Below, one piece after another: positions 1 to 5,809 of a stretch of 5,809 nt of DNA; the first letter of the stretch is position 1, and each line of letters begins with the position of its first letter. The position numbers were made by a program, and so were the translations under genes. Under the pieces are notes generated by a model. The model had not been told where the DNA came from and did not search any database. It saw only the letters and a list, made by a program, of their open reading frames with translations. This DNA is from an uncultured Oscillospiraceae bacterium. GTDB lineage: Bacteria > Bacillota > Clostridia > Oscillospirales > Acutalibacteraceae. The stretch spans positions 1-5,809 of the forward strand of contig CABQCM010000106.1 of NCBI GenBank assembly GCA_902462665.1. Direction: 5' to 3'.

Positions 1-66
1 AAACAGTCCTATTGCTAGTCCGGTTGCCTGGGCGAAACAATCCGGGGGACAACGTGCCGCAGGACG

Positions 67-152
67 GCAGCTTTGGCCGCCGGTCGCATTGCCATTTATA
101 GAAAAAGCGCCAACTTTTCGTCTCTCAGCGCCTTGTCGGCGGCCAAAGCTGC
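67..152. repeat. 16-bp perfect inverted repeat, 54-base spacer
   Basis: The arm at 67-82 (GCAGCTTTGGCCGCCG) is the exact reverse complement of 137-152. Two further G-U pairs (83 with 136, 84 with 135) would extend the stem in plus-strand RNA. The spacer holds GAAAA (101-105) and TTTTC (115-119), which could form an inner hairpin. In plus-strand RNA the right arm is followed about ten bases later by TTTGTTTTTG, so a plus-strand terminator for a gene outside the left edge is conceivable, although the loop is long for that. A mobile or dispersed repeat is the alternative. Confidence 0.6.
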
Positions 153-220
153 ACGGCCTTTGTTTTTGCGCAGAGCATTGGAGTGTCGGGAAGGCGCGCG
201 ATGCAGCCATGCTATCGCAT

Positions 221-292
221 GACGAAGCAACGTAGCACACCTGGTGTTTCAAGAATCTCATGAAAAACACGTTGTGCTCTGATTGCTTCGTC
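221..292. repeat. Layered dyad symmetry (10 + 6 + 6 bp)
   Basis: GACGAAGCAA (221-230) pairs perfectly with TTGCTTCGTC (283-292). Inside it AGCACA (234-239) pairs with TGTGCT (273-278), and GTGTTT (244-249) pairs with AAACAC (265-270). The helices are separated by internal loops of 2 to 4 bases and closed by a 15-base loop (250-264). Such a nested arrangement suggests a folded RNA or the remnant of a repeat element rather than a simple terminator, because no T-run follows on either strand. It lies just beyond the probable terminator of the permease gene. Confidence 0.5.
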
Positions 293-318
293 TACTCGAA
301 AATTTAACCGTAACCTAA

Positions 319-352
319 AGGGAAGACACACGATTTTTCGTGCGTCTTCCCT
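319..352 (-). terminator. Probable terminator of the ABC transporter operon
   Basis: The arm at 319-333 (AGGGAAGACACACGA) and the arm at 338-352 form a 15-bp stem with one G-U pair in minus-strand RNA and a 4-base loop. The stem begins 37 bases past the permease stop codon. The trailing run is only three U before A and G, so this is weaker than the other two terminators in the window by the usual criterion. The reverse direction also lacks a T-run. A stable hairpin that acts as an RNA 3' end or processing barrier is the alternative reading. Confidence 0.6.
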
Positions 353-389
353 GAACAAATTCCTATCGTTGAATGAGTTGTCTAACATG

Positions 390-3300
390 CTATTCGACAC
401 TTTTGAGGGATTCCACCATATCGATCTTTTTTAGCTTGCGATGCATCACGAGGTTGACCAGCAAAGAAAAGGCCAATGTGCAAACGATGCTGTAAACAAA
501 GCTTGGAAAATTGATGTTACGTCCAAACATGCACATTTCAATTTCCACTGTTTCGATAATAAAGCGGTGCAAAATGATGCCGAATCCGCATCCTGCCAGC
601 GCGCCGATGAGGGTTAGCAGAATGTTTTCACGGAATACATAGGTAGAGACCTCTACATCATAGAAGCCCAGAACCTTCAAAGTGGCAAGCTCACGACGGC
701 GTTCGGTAATGTTGATATTGTTCAGGTTGTATAGAACCACGAAAGCCAATAAGCCAGCCGAAAGAATCAGAACTAAAATTACCGCGTCCAAGGACTGCAG
801 CATATCGCTTAGCTGTTGCTGAAGGTTTTGGGAATAGTTGACTGCTAAAACCGGATGATCGGCAAGTAAGGCTTCGCAAATGCTTTCCAGAGCGTCCTCG
901 TGTCCCTGCGCCATACGGAAGATGATGGCGTTATAATCCGGTGAATTCCCGCTGAGGCGTTCGTATAGCGCAGGGGAGAGGTAGATGTAATGCTGTAAAT
1001 AGTTTTCACAGACTGCGGAAATGGGTACCTCGATTCGTCTGGCATCCAGTTGCAGAACAAGCGAATCACCCGCCGAAACCCCAAGTTGCTTGGCGGCTTT
1101 TTCGGTTAAAATGGCTCCCTCATCTCCCAAAGTATATGAGTCGTCCGTACCGCGTTTGTGGAACTGCAGAAATTGATCCAATGTTTGAGTGGATTCCGGA
1201 ATGGTCAGATAAACATCCCATTCTTTTGAGTCGTGTTGCGCGGTAATCAGCTTATTGCTCGTGCGGAGATAACCGTCCAGCGCGTGTTGTTCTTGGAGAT
1301 ATTGGCTCATACGTTCGTTTTCTTGTGTGGTGGCTTTGTCGCTGACAATGACCATGGCGTCATAAAGCTGAATTCTCTGATACTGAAGCCGCACAATGTC
1401 CATAATGGAGTCTTTGAGGCCAAAGCCAACCAACATCAGCGCCATGCAGCCGCCAATTCCCAGTACAGTCATGAAAAAACGTTTTTTGTATCGGAACAGA
1501 TTGCGTATCGTGGATTTCCAAGTAAAACTCAGGCGCTTCCAAAGCGGAGCAATGCGCTCTAACAGCACCCGTTTGCCGCTTTTTGGCGGTTCCGGACGCA
1601 TCAACTCCGCCGGCTGCCCTGACAACGCTCGGTAGCAGGAAAACCAGGTAGCCGTTAGAGTACACGCCAAAGCCGCCGCCGTGGCCATAATAGAATAGCC
1701 TGGATGATAGGGGATAACCAGCGTGTCCATGGTGGGATACAAAATGCCATAGGCGCGAATGATAACAAAAGGAAAGAGTTTTTGTCCAGCCAACAGTCCG
1801 AACAGGCTGCCGCACAGGGTGGCCAACAGGGCATAGCCAATATATTTCATAGCGATAGCGCCTTTGCCATAGCCCAATGCTTTCATGGTGCCGATTTGGG
1901 TTCGTTCCTCCTCGACCATACGCGTCATCGTGGTTAGGCTGACCAATGCGGCCACCAGGAAGAATAATACGGGAAACACCCGACCAATGGCCCGCATGCG
2001 GTCGGCGTTTTCGCCGTATCCTGCGTAATTGGCCATATTGTCGCGGTCGGTAACATACCAGTCGGGGAGAGTGATTTCGGTAAGAGAAGCTCGTGCATCG
2101 GCCAGTTCAAGCTCTGCCTCAGACAATGCATTTTGGGCTTCCAGGCGAGATTGCTCATATTGCAGCCAGCCGTCGTTGAGCTCGTTTTCTTTCTCGTTGA
2201 GCACAGCTTGCCCTATAGCCCACTGCCGCTGTCCTTCCTCAAGCTGCACGAGGGCTTTGGCGTACTCGGATTCGCCAACATCCAGTTCGACTTTCGCGGC
2301 ATTTAATTCGCTGGCGTTCTGATCGAGCGTTGTTTTGGCTTCGTTCAGTTGCAGTATTCCCTCTTGAAGCGTTTGCTCGGTAGCGTCCAGAAAGGATTTT
2401 TGCTGCAAAACGTTCTGGCGACCCTCGTCTAATTTTTTTTGCCCGTCGTCCAATTCCCGGCGGGTTTGCTTCAGCGCTGCTTCGGCCTGCGCCAGCTCCT
2501 GCCGGGAGGCTTCCAACATGGGGGTGGTTTGTTCTATCGCTCTTTGAAGAGCGGCAGCGGCAACGATCTGCTCCTCGCTAGCCATTCCCGCGTTAATCAA
2601 TTGATTGAGCTGATGGAGAGTTTGCTTGCTCTGCTCCAATTCAGCCTCGGCGGCTTGGAGCCGGCCCAAGCTGCCCTCGTATTCTTTTTGGCCTGCCTCC
2701 CATTGCTGCTGGCCTTCTTGCAGTTTCAACTGGTTGGCGTCCAGTTCCTGTTCGGCCTGACGCAGTGCATTACGGCCCTGTTCAAGCTGACTTAGGCCCG
2801 ACAGAAGCTCGCTGTGCCGGCCTTCGTATTCCGCTTGCCCCTGTTCCAGGGCGGCGGCGCCATTGCGCCAGGAGACCCATCCCTGGTCAAGCTGGGCACG
2901 GGAAGAAGCCAACTTGCCGGCCGCTTCCTTGAGTTGGGCGCTTTGCTGGGCAAGCTCCCTTTTTCCGGCATCCAAAGCGGTTTGGCCCGACTCCAGTTGT
3001 CTACGAGCGCGGTCTAGTTCCTCGTTGGCCTTTTGACGCGCCTTATCCAACTCGTTTTCAGCGTCCGAGAGTTCTTGATGGGCCTCGGCGGTCACTTCCT
3101 CATACCGTGTCTGGCACCGTACATCGGCTATCGCTTCCACTCGCTGCTGTACTGCAGCGACAAGGCTGACGTAGCCGTCGGTGTAAGCGGTTTGTTCGAT
3201 TGCTCCGTCCACGGTGATCCAAATTTGCGTATACGCTTCCATGACAAAGGCGTTTTTAGGTACAAAGGCTACCAAATCCACTTTGCCGCTGCCGATGGAG

Positions 3301-3857
3301 GCCGTTCCTTTATCGAAGGAGATGTAGAGAGGGCTGGCGCAGGAGCCCACGATGGTTAGCTCATTGCTGGCCAGCGTTTGGGATAAATCGTCCTCAGCTC
3401 CCGCGCGCAGGGGAAGGCTGTCGCCGATAGAGAGGCCGTAACCTTCCATCGCCGATGCCTCCAACAAACATTCATCGTCGGCAGCCGGCAACCGGCCGTT
3501 TTGTAAAACCACAGCGTTGAGATTCGTCAACGCCTCCAGGTGCAGAACCTTCTCGTTTCCGTCAATGACACTTTTTACGTCGGTCATATAGGAAGGCTCG
3601 GCTGCTTTGACCCCGTCGACGGCGGATAAGGCTTGCACGTCCTCTTCGGTTAGGCCCAGTGTGCCGACGACGCGCAGATCCATGGTGTTTTGACGGTCGA
3701 AATACGCATCGGCCGTCAGACGCATGTCCGGTTCCGATGCGCGGATTCCCGAGAAAAAGGCCACTCCCATGGCCACGATAAATAAAATGGACAGGAAGCG
3801 GTTGAGGCTGCCTTTGATCTCCCTGAAAAATTCCTGATGCAATGCCTTGTTTTTCAT
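390..3857 (-). CDS. FtsX-type ABC permease with long coiled-coil stalk
   Basis: This is an integral membrane subunit of a MacB/LolCDE/FtsEX-like ABC transporter, 1155 residues long, with duplicated FtsX modules. TM1 lies at about 21-38. An extracellular part follows (about 39-620): a globular MacB-like portion to about 250, then a Gln/Glu/Ala-rich coiled coil at about 253-595. TM2-4 are near 624-644, 671-693 and 720-742, TM5 near 793-815, a second ectodomain near 816-1020, and TM6-8 near 1021-1045, 1078-1100 and 1118-1138. Matching cytoplasmic coupling-helix motifs follow TM2 (EERTQIGTMKALGYG, from 650) and TM6 (ERRRELATLKVLGF, from 1052), which is the family hallmark. The ATG follows AAGGAG that overlaps the stop of the ATPase gene nine bases upstream, so the two are translated together. 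The N-terminus (FREIKGSLNRFLSILFIVA) resembles large clostridial permeases of unknown substrate. Lipid, peptide or toxic-compound handling, or control of cell-wall enzymes, are all possible; the sequence does not decide. The reading frame is intact. Confidence 0.93.
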   Translation of the reverse strand: MKNKALHQEFFREIKGSLNRFLSILFIVAMGVAFFSGIRASEPDMRLTADAYFDRQNTMDLRVVGTLGLTEEDVQALSAVDGVKAAEPSYMTDVKSVIDGNEKVLHLEALTNLNAVVLQNGRLPAADDECLLEASAMEGYGLSIGDSLPLRAGAEDDLSQTLASNELTIVGSCASPLYISFDKGTASIGSGKVDLVAFVPKNAFVMEAYTQIWITVDGAIEQTAYTDGYVSLVAAVQQRVEAIADVRCQTRYEEVTAEAHQELSDAENELDKARQKANEELDRARRQLESGQTALDAGKRELAQQSAQLKEAAGKLASSRAQLDQGWVSWRNGAAALEQGQAEYEGRHSELLSGLSQLEQGRNALRQAEQELDANQLKLQEGQQQWEAGQKEYEGSLGRLQAAEAELEQSKQTLHQLNQLINAGMASEEQIVAAAALQRAIEQTTPMLEASRQELAQAEAALKQTRRELDDGQKKLDEGRQNVLQQKSFLDATEQTLQEGILQLNEAKTTLDQNASELNAAKVELDVGESEYAKALVQLEEGQRQWAIGQAVLNEKENELNDGWLQYEQSRLEAQNALSEAELELADARASLTEITLPDWYVTDRDNMANYAGYGENADRMRAIGRVFPVLFFLVAALVSLTTMTRMVEEERTQIGTMKALGYGKGAIAMKYIGYALLATLCGSLFGLLAGQKLFPFVIIRAYGILYPTMDTLVIPYHPGYSIMATAAALACTLTATWFSCYRALSGQPAELMRPEPPKSGKRVLLERIAPLWKRLSFTWKSTIRNLFRYKKRFFMTVLGIGGCMALMLVGFGLKDSIMDIVRLQYQRIQLYDAMVIVSDKATTQENERMSQYLQEQHALDGYLRTSNKLITAQHDSKEWDVYLTIPESTQTLDQFLQFHKRGTDDSYTLGDEGAILTEKAAKQLGVSAGDSLVLQLDARRIEVPISAVCENYLQHYIYLSPALYERLSGNSPDYNAIIFRMAQGHEDALESICEALLADHPVLAVNYSQNLQQQLSDMLQSLDAVILVLILSAGLLAFVVLYNLNNINITERRRELATLKVLGFYDVEVSTYVFRENILLTLIGALAGCGFGIILHRFIIETVEIEMCMFGRNINFPSFVYSIVCTLAFSLLVNLVMHRKLKKIDMVESLKSVE
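2073..3101 (-). other. Coiled-coil stalk segment of the permease
   Basis: This segment encodes roughly residues 253-595 of the permease. It is dominated by Q, E, A, L, K and R, with hydrophobic residues at heptad positions and small residues (G, A, S) recurring every seven residues, for example QLEQGRNAL, LQEGQQQWEAGQ and LDEGRQN. A likely turn falls near 419-432 (INAGMASEEQ), giving two arms of about 165 residues each that could fold back as an antiparallel hairpin. Similar Leu/Gly heptad ectodomains are known in YhgE/Pip-type proteins and some MmpL-like proteins; this is likeness of pattern, not a claim of homology. Confidence 0.75.
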
Positions 3858-3862
3858 AGCCG

Positions 3863-3868
3863 CTCCTT
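3863..3868 (-). promoter_or_regulatory. Ribosome site of the permease gene
   Basis: AAGGAG on the minus strand overlaps the TAA stop of the ATPase gene and lies five bases before the permease ATG. This fixes the permease start and points to coupled translation of the two subunits. Confidence 0.85.
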
Positions 3869-4571
3869 ACCACTCAATGGTTTCCACTGAGACAGGCGCT
3901 TCGTTGTGGGAAACAGAGGCGACCTTTCCGTTCTTTATTTTAATCACGCGGTCGGCCATGGGCGCGATGGCCTGGTTGTGGGTAATGACCAGCACGGTCA
4001 TTCCTTGCTGGCGGGACATGTCCTGCAGCAGCTTGAGAATGGCCTTTCCAGTGTTATAATCCAGTGCGCCGGTTGGCTCGTCACAGAGGAGTAGCTTGGG
4101 ATTTTTGGCCAGCGCGCGGGCAATGGAGACCCGCTGCTGCTCTCCACCCGAGAGCTGGGCTGGGAAATTCCCTAACCGCTCCCCAAGGCCAACATCGCGC
4201 ATGACCTGCGAAGCATCCAATGGGTCGCGACAGATTTGCAAGGCCAGCTCCACGTTTTCCAGAGCGGTAAGATTGGGAATGAGATTATAAAATTGAAATA
4301 CAAATCCTATATCGTCCCGCCGGTAAGCGGTCAACCGCTTGGTGTTGTATTGAGCGATATCTTCTCCGTCCACCAAAATGGAGCCGGAGGTAGCCGTGTC
4401 CATCCCACCGAGCAGGTTGAGCACAGTGGTTTTGCCGGCTCCGCTGGGGCCGACAATGACGACGAACTCTCCCTTGTCGATTTCAAAATCAATACCGTCG
4501 GCAGCACGAATTTCCACTTCGCCCATACGATAAATTTTCGTTACATTCTGTAGTTTTACATAAGCGTCCAT
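3867..4571 (-). CDS. ABC transporter ATP-binding protein, MacB/LolD/FtsE type
   Basis: This cytoplasmic ATPase powers the permease encoded next to it. At 234 residues it has the usual length for a stand-alone ATPase of this class. All catalytic motifs are intact: Walker A GPSGAGKT (41-48), Q-loop Gln93 within VFQFYNLIP, signature LSGGE (140-144), Walker B LLLCDEP with catalytic Glu165, D-loop GALD (168-171) and switch His198. The stretch FYNLIPNLTALENVELAL (94-111) is typical of the MacB/LolD subfamily. The ATG is preceded at six bases by GGAGA (4578-4582) and lies about 30 bases after the expected transcription start of a strong promoter. It is the first gene of a two-gene operon. The subfamily is clear; the transported substrate is not. 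Confidence 0.96.
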   Translation of the reverse strand: MDAYVKLQNVTKIYRMGEVEIRAADGIDFEIDKGEFVVIVGPSGAGKTTVLNLLGGMDTATSGSILVDGEDIAQYNTKRLTAYRRDDIGFVFQFYNLIPNLTALENVELALQICRDPLDASQVMRDVGLGERLGNFPAQLSGGEQQRVSIARALAKNPKLLLCDEPTGALDYNTGKAILKLLQDMSRQQGMTVLVITHNQAIAPMADRVIKIKNGKVASVSHNEAPVSVETIEW

Positions 4572-4607
4572 CGAGCGTCTCCGTTTCTATGTATTGTTAT
4601 AGATTCT

Positions 4608-4636
4608 ATTATATTCGCCTGGATTTCACATTGCAA
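4608..4636 (-). promoter_or_regulatory. Sigma-A type promoter of the ABC operon
   Basis: On the minus strand TTGCAA (-35, 4631-4636) and a perfect TATAAT (-10, 4608-4613) are separated by exactly 17 bases. Transcription should start near 4601, leaving a leader of about 30 bases before the ATPase ATG. A small odd palindrome, ATAGA-T-TCTAT (4599-4609), overlaps the -10 edge and start site. A tandem AAACTT pair (4659-4670, AAGTTT on the transcribed strand) lies about 22 bases upstream of the -35. Either could be a regulator site, but no regulator gene is present in the window. Confidence 0.85.
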
Positions 4637-4679
4637 GAATCGGGAGATAAATTCATAAAAACTTAAACTTTACCCAAGA

Positions 4680-4711
4680 AAAAAGACCACCTTTGGTAAG
4701 ATGATCTTTTT
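4680..4711 (-). terminator. Intrinsic terminator after the DUF2461 gene
   Basis: The arms 4680-4691 and 4700-4711 form a 12-bp stem with an 8-base loop. Two positions are G-U pairs in minus-strand RNA but A-C mismatches in plus-strand RNA, so the hairpin is built for minus-strand transcripts. A run of six U ends the stem. It begins 16 bases after the DUF2461 stop codon and separates that gene from the ABC promoter. Confidence 0.85.
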
Positions 4712-4727
4712 ACTTAAAAACATATTT

Positions 4728-5417
4728 TTATTTGGATTCATCGTCGGATGAATGAGCCTTTTTGCAGGCTTCTAGTAAGAAGTGATAAAACGGCCCCAGC
4801 AAAGCCAAATGCTCTCCCACGCTTTGGGCCAGCCGGTCGGAGTATAATAGCTGCTCGTCGGCGCTTTGCGCTGCCAGATATAAGTTGCGCCGTTCCAGCC
4901 ACTGACGTTTTTCCTCCGGCTGATCGGGGTAATGCGGTCGTTTGTAGCATTCCCCTTCGATGTGAAAGACCGATTTCGAAAGTGCTTTCTGCGCCTTGCG
5001 ATACAAGGGGGCGTCTTCTAAGACCATCTGACGGATGGCGCTCATAACGGCAGGAGAACAATGGTAGAAGCCGCAGCCATATTCAAAACCGCTGCGATTG
5101 ATTTCAAAATACAGGCCGGGTACCTCGTCGCCATGTGCCTTTCCACGTTTGAAAATAATCCACATGTTATCCCGATAGAGGCTTTTGTCGTGCGAAAATC
5201 GGGTATCCCGCCGAATACGACTGATGGTGCGGTCAGGCCGCAGCACAATCTCAGGGTCTATTTTTGCGGCGGTAGGTGCAAGGGCCTGCGCAAGATCACG
5301 CAGGGGAGAAAGCACCCACTGCTCGTATTGATCGTGGTGCTCCCAAAACCAATCGCGGCTGTCGTTGAGCCGGTTTTCAAATAAAAATTCCAATGTATTT
5401 TGAGAAAATGTATTCAT
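4728..5417 (-). CDS. DUF2461 (TIGR02453) family protein
   Basis: This is a soluble 229-residue protein with no signal peptide or membrane segment. It matches the DUF2461/TIGR02453 family in length and landmarks: an N-terminal LEFLFENRLNDSRDWFWEHH-type segment, the central SRIRRDTRFSHDKSLYR signature (residues about 66-82), and the later GLYFEI and GCGFYHCSP stretches. The biochemical role of the family is unknown, so none is assigned. The ATG at 5417 is chosen because AAGGAG (5424-5429) sits six bases before it. The frame stays open to a GTG at 5441, but that start has no ribosome site and would place AAGGAG inside the gene. Terminators on both sides make it a single-gene unit. No clear -35/-10 pair was found in the short space upstream. 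Confidence 0.88.
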   Translation of the reverse strand: MNTFSQNTLEFLFENRLNDSRDWFWEHHDQYEQWVLSPLRDLAQALAPTAAKIDPEIVLRPDRTISRIRRDTRFSHDKSLYRDNMWIIFKRGKAHGDEVPGLYFEINRSGFEYGCGFYHCSPAVMSAIRQMVLEDAPLYRKAQKALSKSVFHIEGECYKRPHYPDQPEEKRQWLERRNLYLAAQSADEQLLYSDRLAQSVGEHLALLGPFYHFLLEACKKAHSSDDESK

Positions 5418-5423
5418 GGGCTT

Positions 5424-5429
5424 CTCCTT
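5424..5429 (-). promoter_or_regulatory. Ribosome site deciding the DUF2461 start
   Basis: AAGGAG on the minus strand lies six bases before the ATG at 5417. It rules against the GTG at 5441, which would add eight residues at the N-terminus. Confidence 0.8.
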
Positions 5430-5478
5430 TTTGAGCGGCACGAATGAAGCGTTTTTTCAAACGGTAATCGAATCGCAG

Positions 5479-5520
5479 AAAAACAGGACCTTTGCAAAAT
5501 AACTTTCTGCAAAGGCCCTG
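5479..5520 (-). terminator. Intrinsic terminator of serA
   Basis: The arms 5484-5496 and 5508-5520 form a 13-bp stem with one G-U pair (CAGGGCCTTTGCA on the transcribed strand) and an 11-base loop, followed by five U (5479-5483). It starts 22 bases after the serA stop and isolates serA from the DUF2461 gene. Confidence 0.9.
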
Positions 5521-5542
5521 CCGAAATACAAAATCCAGAGAT

Positions 5543-5809
5543 TTAGTCGATCACGCGTACGCGGATGACTCCGTCAATGGCCATGATTTGCTCGACTACT
5601 GCCGGCGCTACAGCATTGGCCTGCAGATCAAGGATGGTATAAGCGTAATCCTTTTTGGCCTTGTTAATCATATTTTCGATGTTAAGGCCGCCGGCCGATA
5701 CCACGCCGGAAATCTGGCTGAGCATGTTGGGAACGTTGCGGTGGATAACACAAAGGCGGCAGTCGGTATCGCGGGGAGAGGAGACATTGGGCAGGTTGAC
5801 CGAATTGGT
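5543..5809 (-). CDS. D-3-phosphoglycerate dehydrogenase, C-terminal ACT domain (partial)
   Basis: Only the last 88 residues are in the window; the start lies beyond the right edge. The enzyme oxidises 3-phosphoglycerate to 3-phosphohydroxypyruvate, the first step of serine synthesis. The visible part begins with the TNSVNLP linker typical of the short SerA form, then an ACT domain of about 70 residues with CVIHRNVPNMLSQISGV and the hallmark DYAYTILDL. The His-x-Asn-x-Pro motif (HRNVP, 5729-5743) corresponds by pattern to the His and Asn that bind serine in E. coli SerA, so feedback inhibition by serine is plausible. The ATG at 5725 is internal and should not be taken as a start. Another ACT-bearing dehydrogenase of the same superfamily is possible but less likely. 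Confidence 0.85.
   Translation of the reverse strand, partial: TNSVNLPNVSSPRDTDCRLCVIHRNVPNMLSQISGVVSAGGLNIENMINKAKKDYAYTILDLQANAVAPAVVEQIMAIDGVIRVRVID

Larger units (their letters stand above)
1..318. other. Gene-free region with two dyad symmetries
   Basis: No convincing gene was found here. Two sizeable inverted repeats (67-82 with 137-152, and the layered dyad 221-292) are listed separately. A smaller possible hairpin pairs CCGGTTG (20-26) with CAATCCGG (38-45), with one bulged base. Two frames stay open without a good start: plus 2-235, entering from the left edge, and minus 96-248, ending in TAA at 96-98. Both would encode Arg/His/Trp/Cys-rich or low-complexity peptides, have no ribosome site, and overlap each other antisense, so neither is called as a gene. 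The combination of dyads and accidental open frames resembles a dispersed intergenic repeat or the remnant of one, but that is inference. Confidence 0.5.

Noticed and set aside
1..318. CRISPR array, tRNA or known riboswitch in the gene-free region
   Set aside because: There are no regularly spaced direct repeats, no cloverleaf with a CCA-type acceptor and T-loop, and no riboswitch core that I recognise.
212..400. 62-residue minus-strand open frame overlapping the permease 3' end
   Set aside because: It overlaps the terminator hairpin and the permease stop, has no ribosome site and no family resemblance.
1360..1815. 151-codon minus-strand frame inside the permease
   Set aside because: It lies in another frame of the intact permease, which has clear FtsX motifs and TM segments there.
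1233..3359. Several plus-strand open frames of 70-118 codons antisense to the permease
   Set aside because: They are shadows of the coding strand. The coiled-coil region, rich in CAG/GAA-type codons, yields long antisense frames of Leu, Ser, Pro and Cys; none has a good start context or recognisable domain.
4748..5384. Open frames of about 100 codons on both strands within the DUF2461 gene
   Set aside because: The DUF2461 frame has family motifs and a ribosome site; the others are Arg/Pro/Cys-rich shadows.
5418..5478. A promoter for the DUF2461 gene using TTGAAA near 5450
   Set aside because: At 16-18 bases spacing there is no acceptable -10 hexamer, so it is not called.
5543..5725. A free-standing 60-residue ACT protein starting at ATG 5725
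   Set aside because: The frame continues without a stop to the window edge and encodes the SerA linker and the first strand of the ACT domain, including the effector motif, so the ATG is internal.

Overview
The window reads as chromosomal DNA of a Gram-positive, Clostridia-like Firmicute, possibly of the Oscillospiraceae/Ruminococcaceae type. This rests on strong AAGGAG-type ribosome sites, a sigma-A style promoter (TTGCAA, 17 bases, TATAAT), a very large FtsX-type permease of a kind common in gut Clostridia, and moderate GC. The genus cannot be fixed from the sequence. All recognisable genes lie on the minus strand, so transcription runs from high to low coordinates.

Layout from upstream (right) to downstream (left): (1) 5543-5809, the last 88 residues of a D-3-phosphoglycerate dehydrogenase (serA), namely its C-terminal ACT domain, followed by a strong intrinsic terminator. 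(2) 4728-5417, a DUF2461-family protein of unknown function with its own ribosome site and an intrinsic terminator directly after the stop. (3) A clear promoter at 4608-4636 driving a two-gene ABC transporter operon: the ATPase (3867-4571) and, nine bases later, an 1155-residue FtsX-type permease (390-3857). (4) A hairpin at 319-352, probably the operon terminator. (5) A gene-free stretch, 1-318, with two large dyad symmetries and no convincing gene.

The ATPase and permease should form one MacB/LolCDE/FtsEX-like (type VII ABC) machine. ATP hydrolysis in the cytoplasm would move two FtsX modules and, through them, an extracellular domain. The striking part is that about 340 residues between the first and second membrane segments form a long Gln/Glu/Ala-rich coiled coil with glycine or alanine recurring at heptad spacing. 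It is probably an antiparallel stalk standing out from the cell. The substrate is unknown. No regulator, sensor kinase or adaptor gene adjoins the operon inside the window.

I see no CRISPR array, tRNA, rRNA, transposase or prophage gene. The best candidates for something under-described are the stalk permease and the structured non-coding region at the left edge. I do not see a clearly new multi-gene system.
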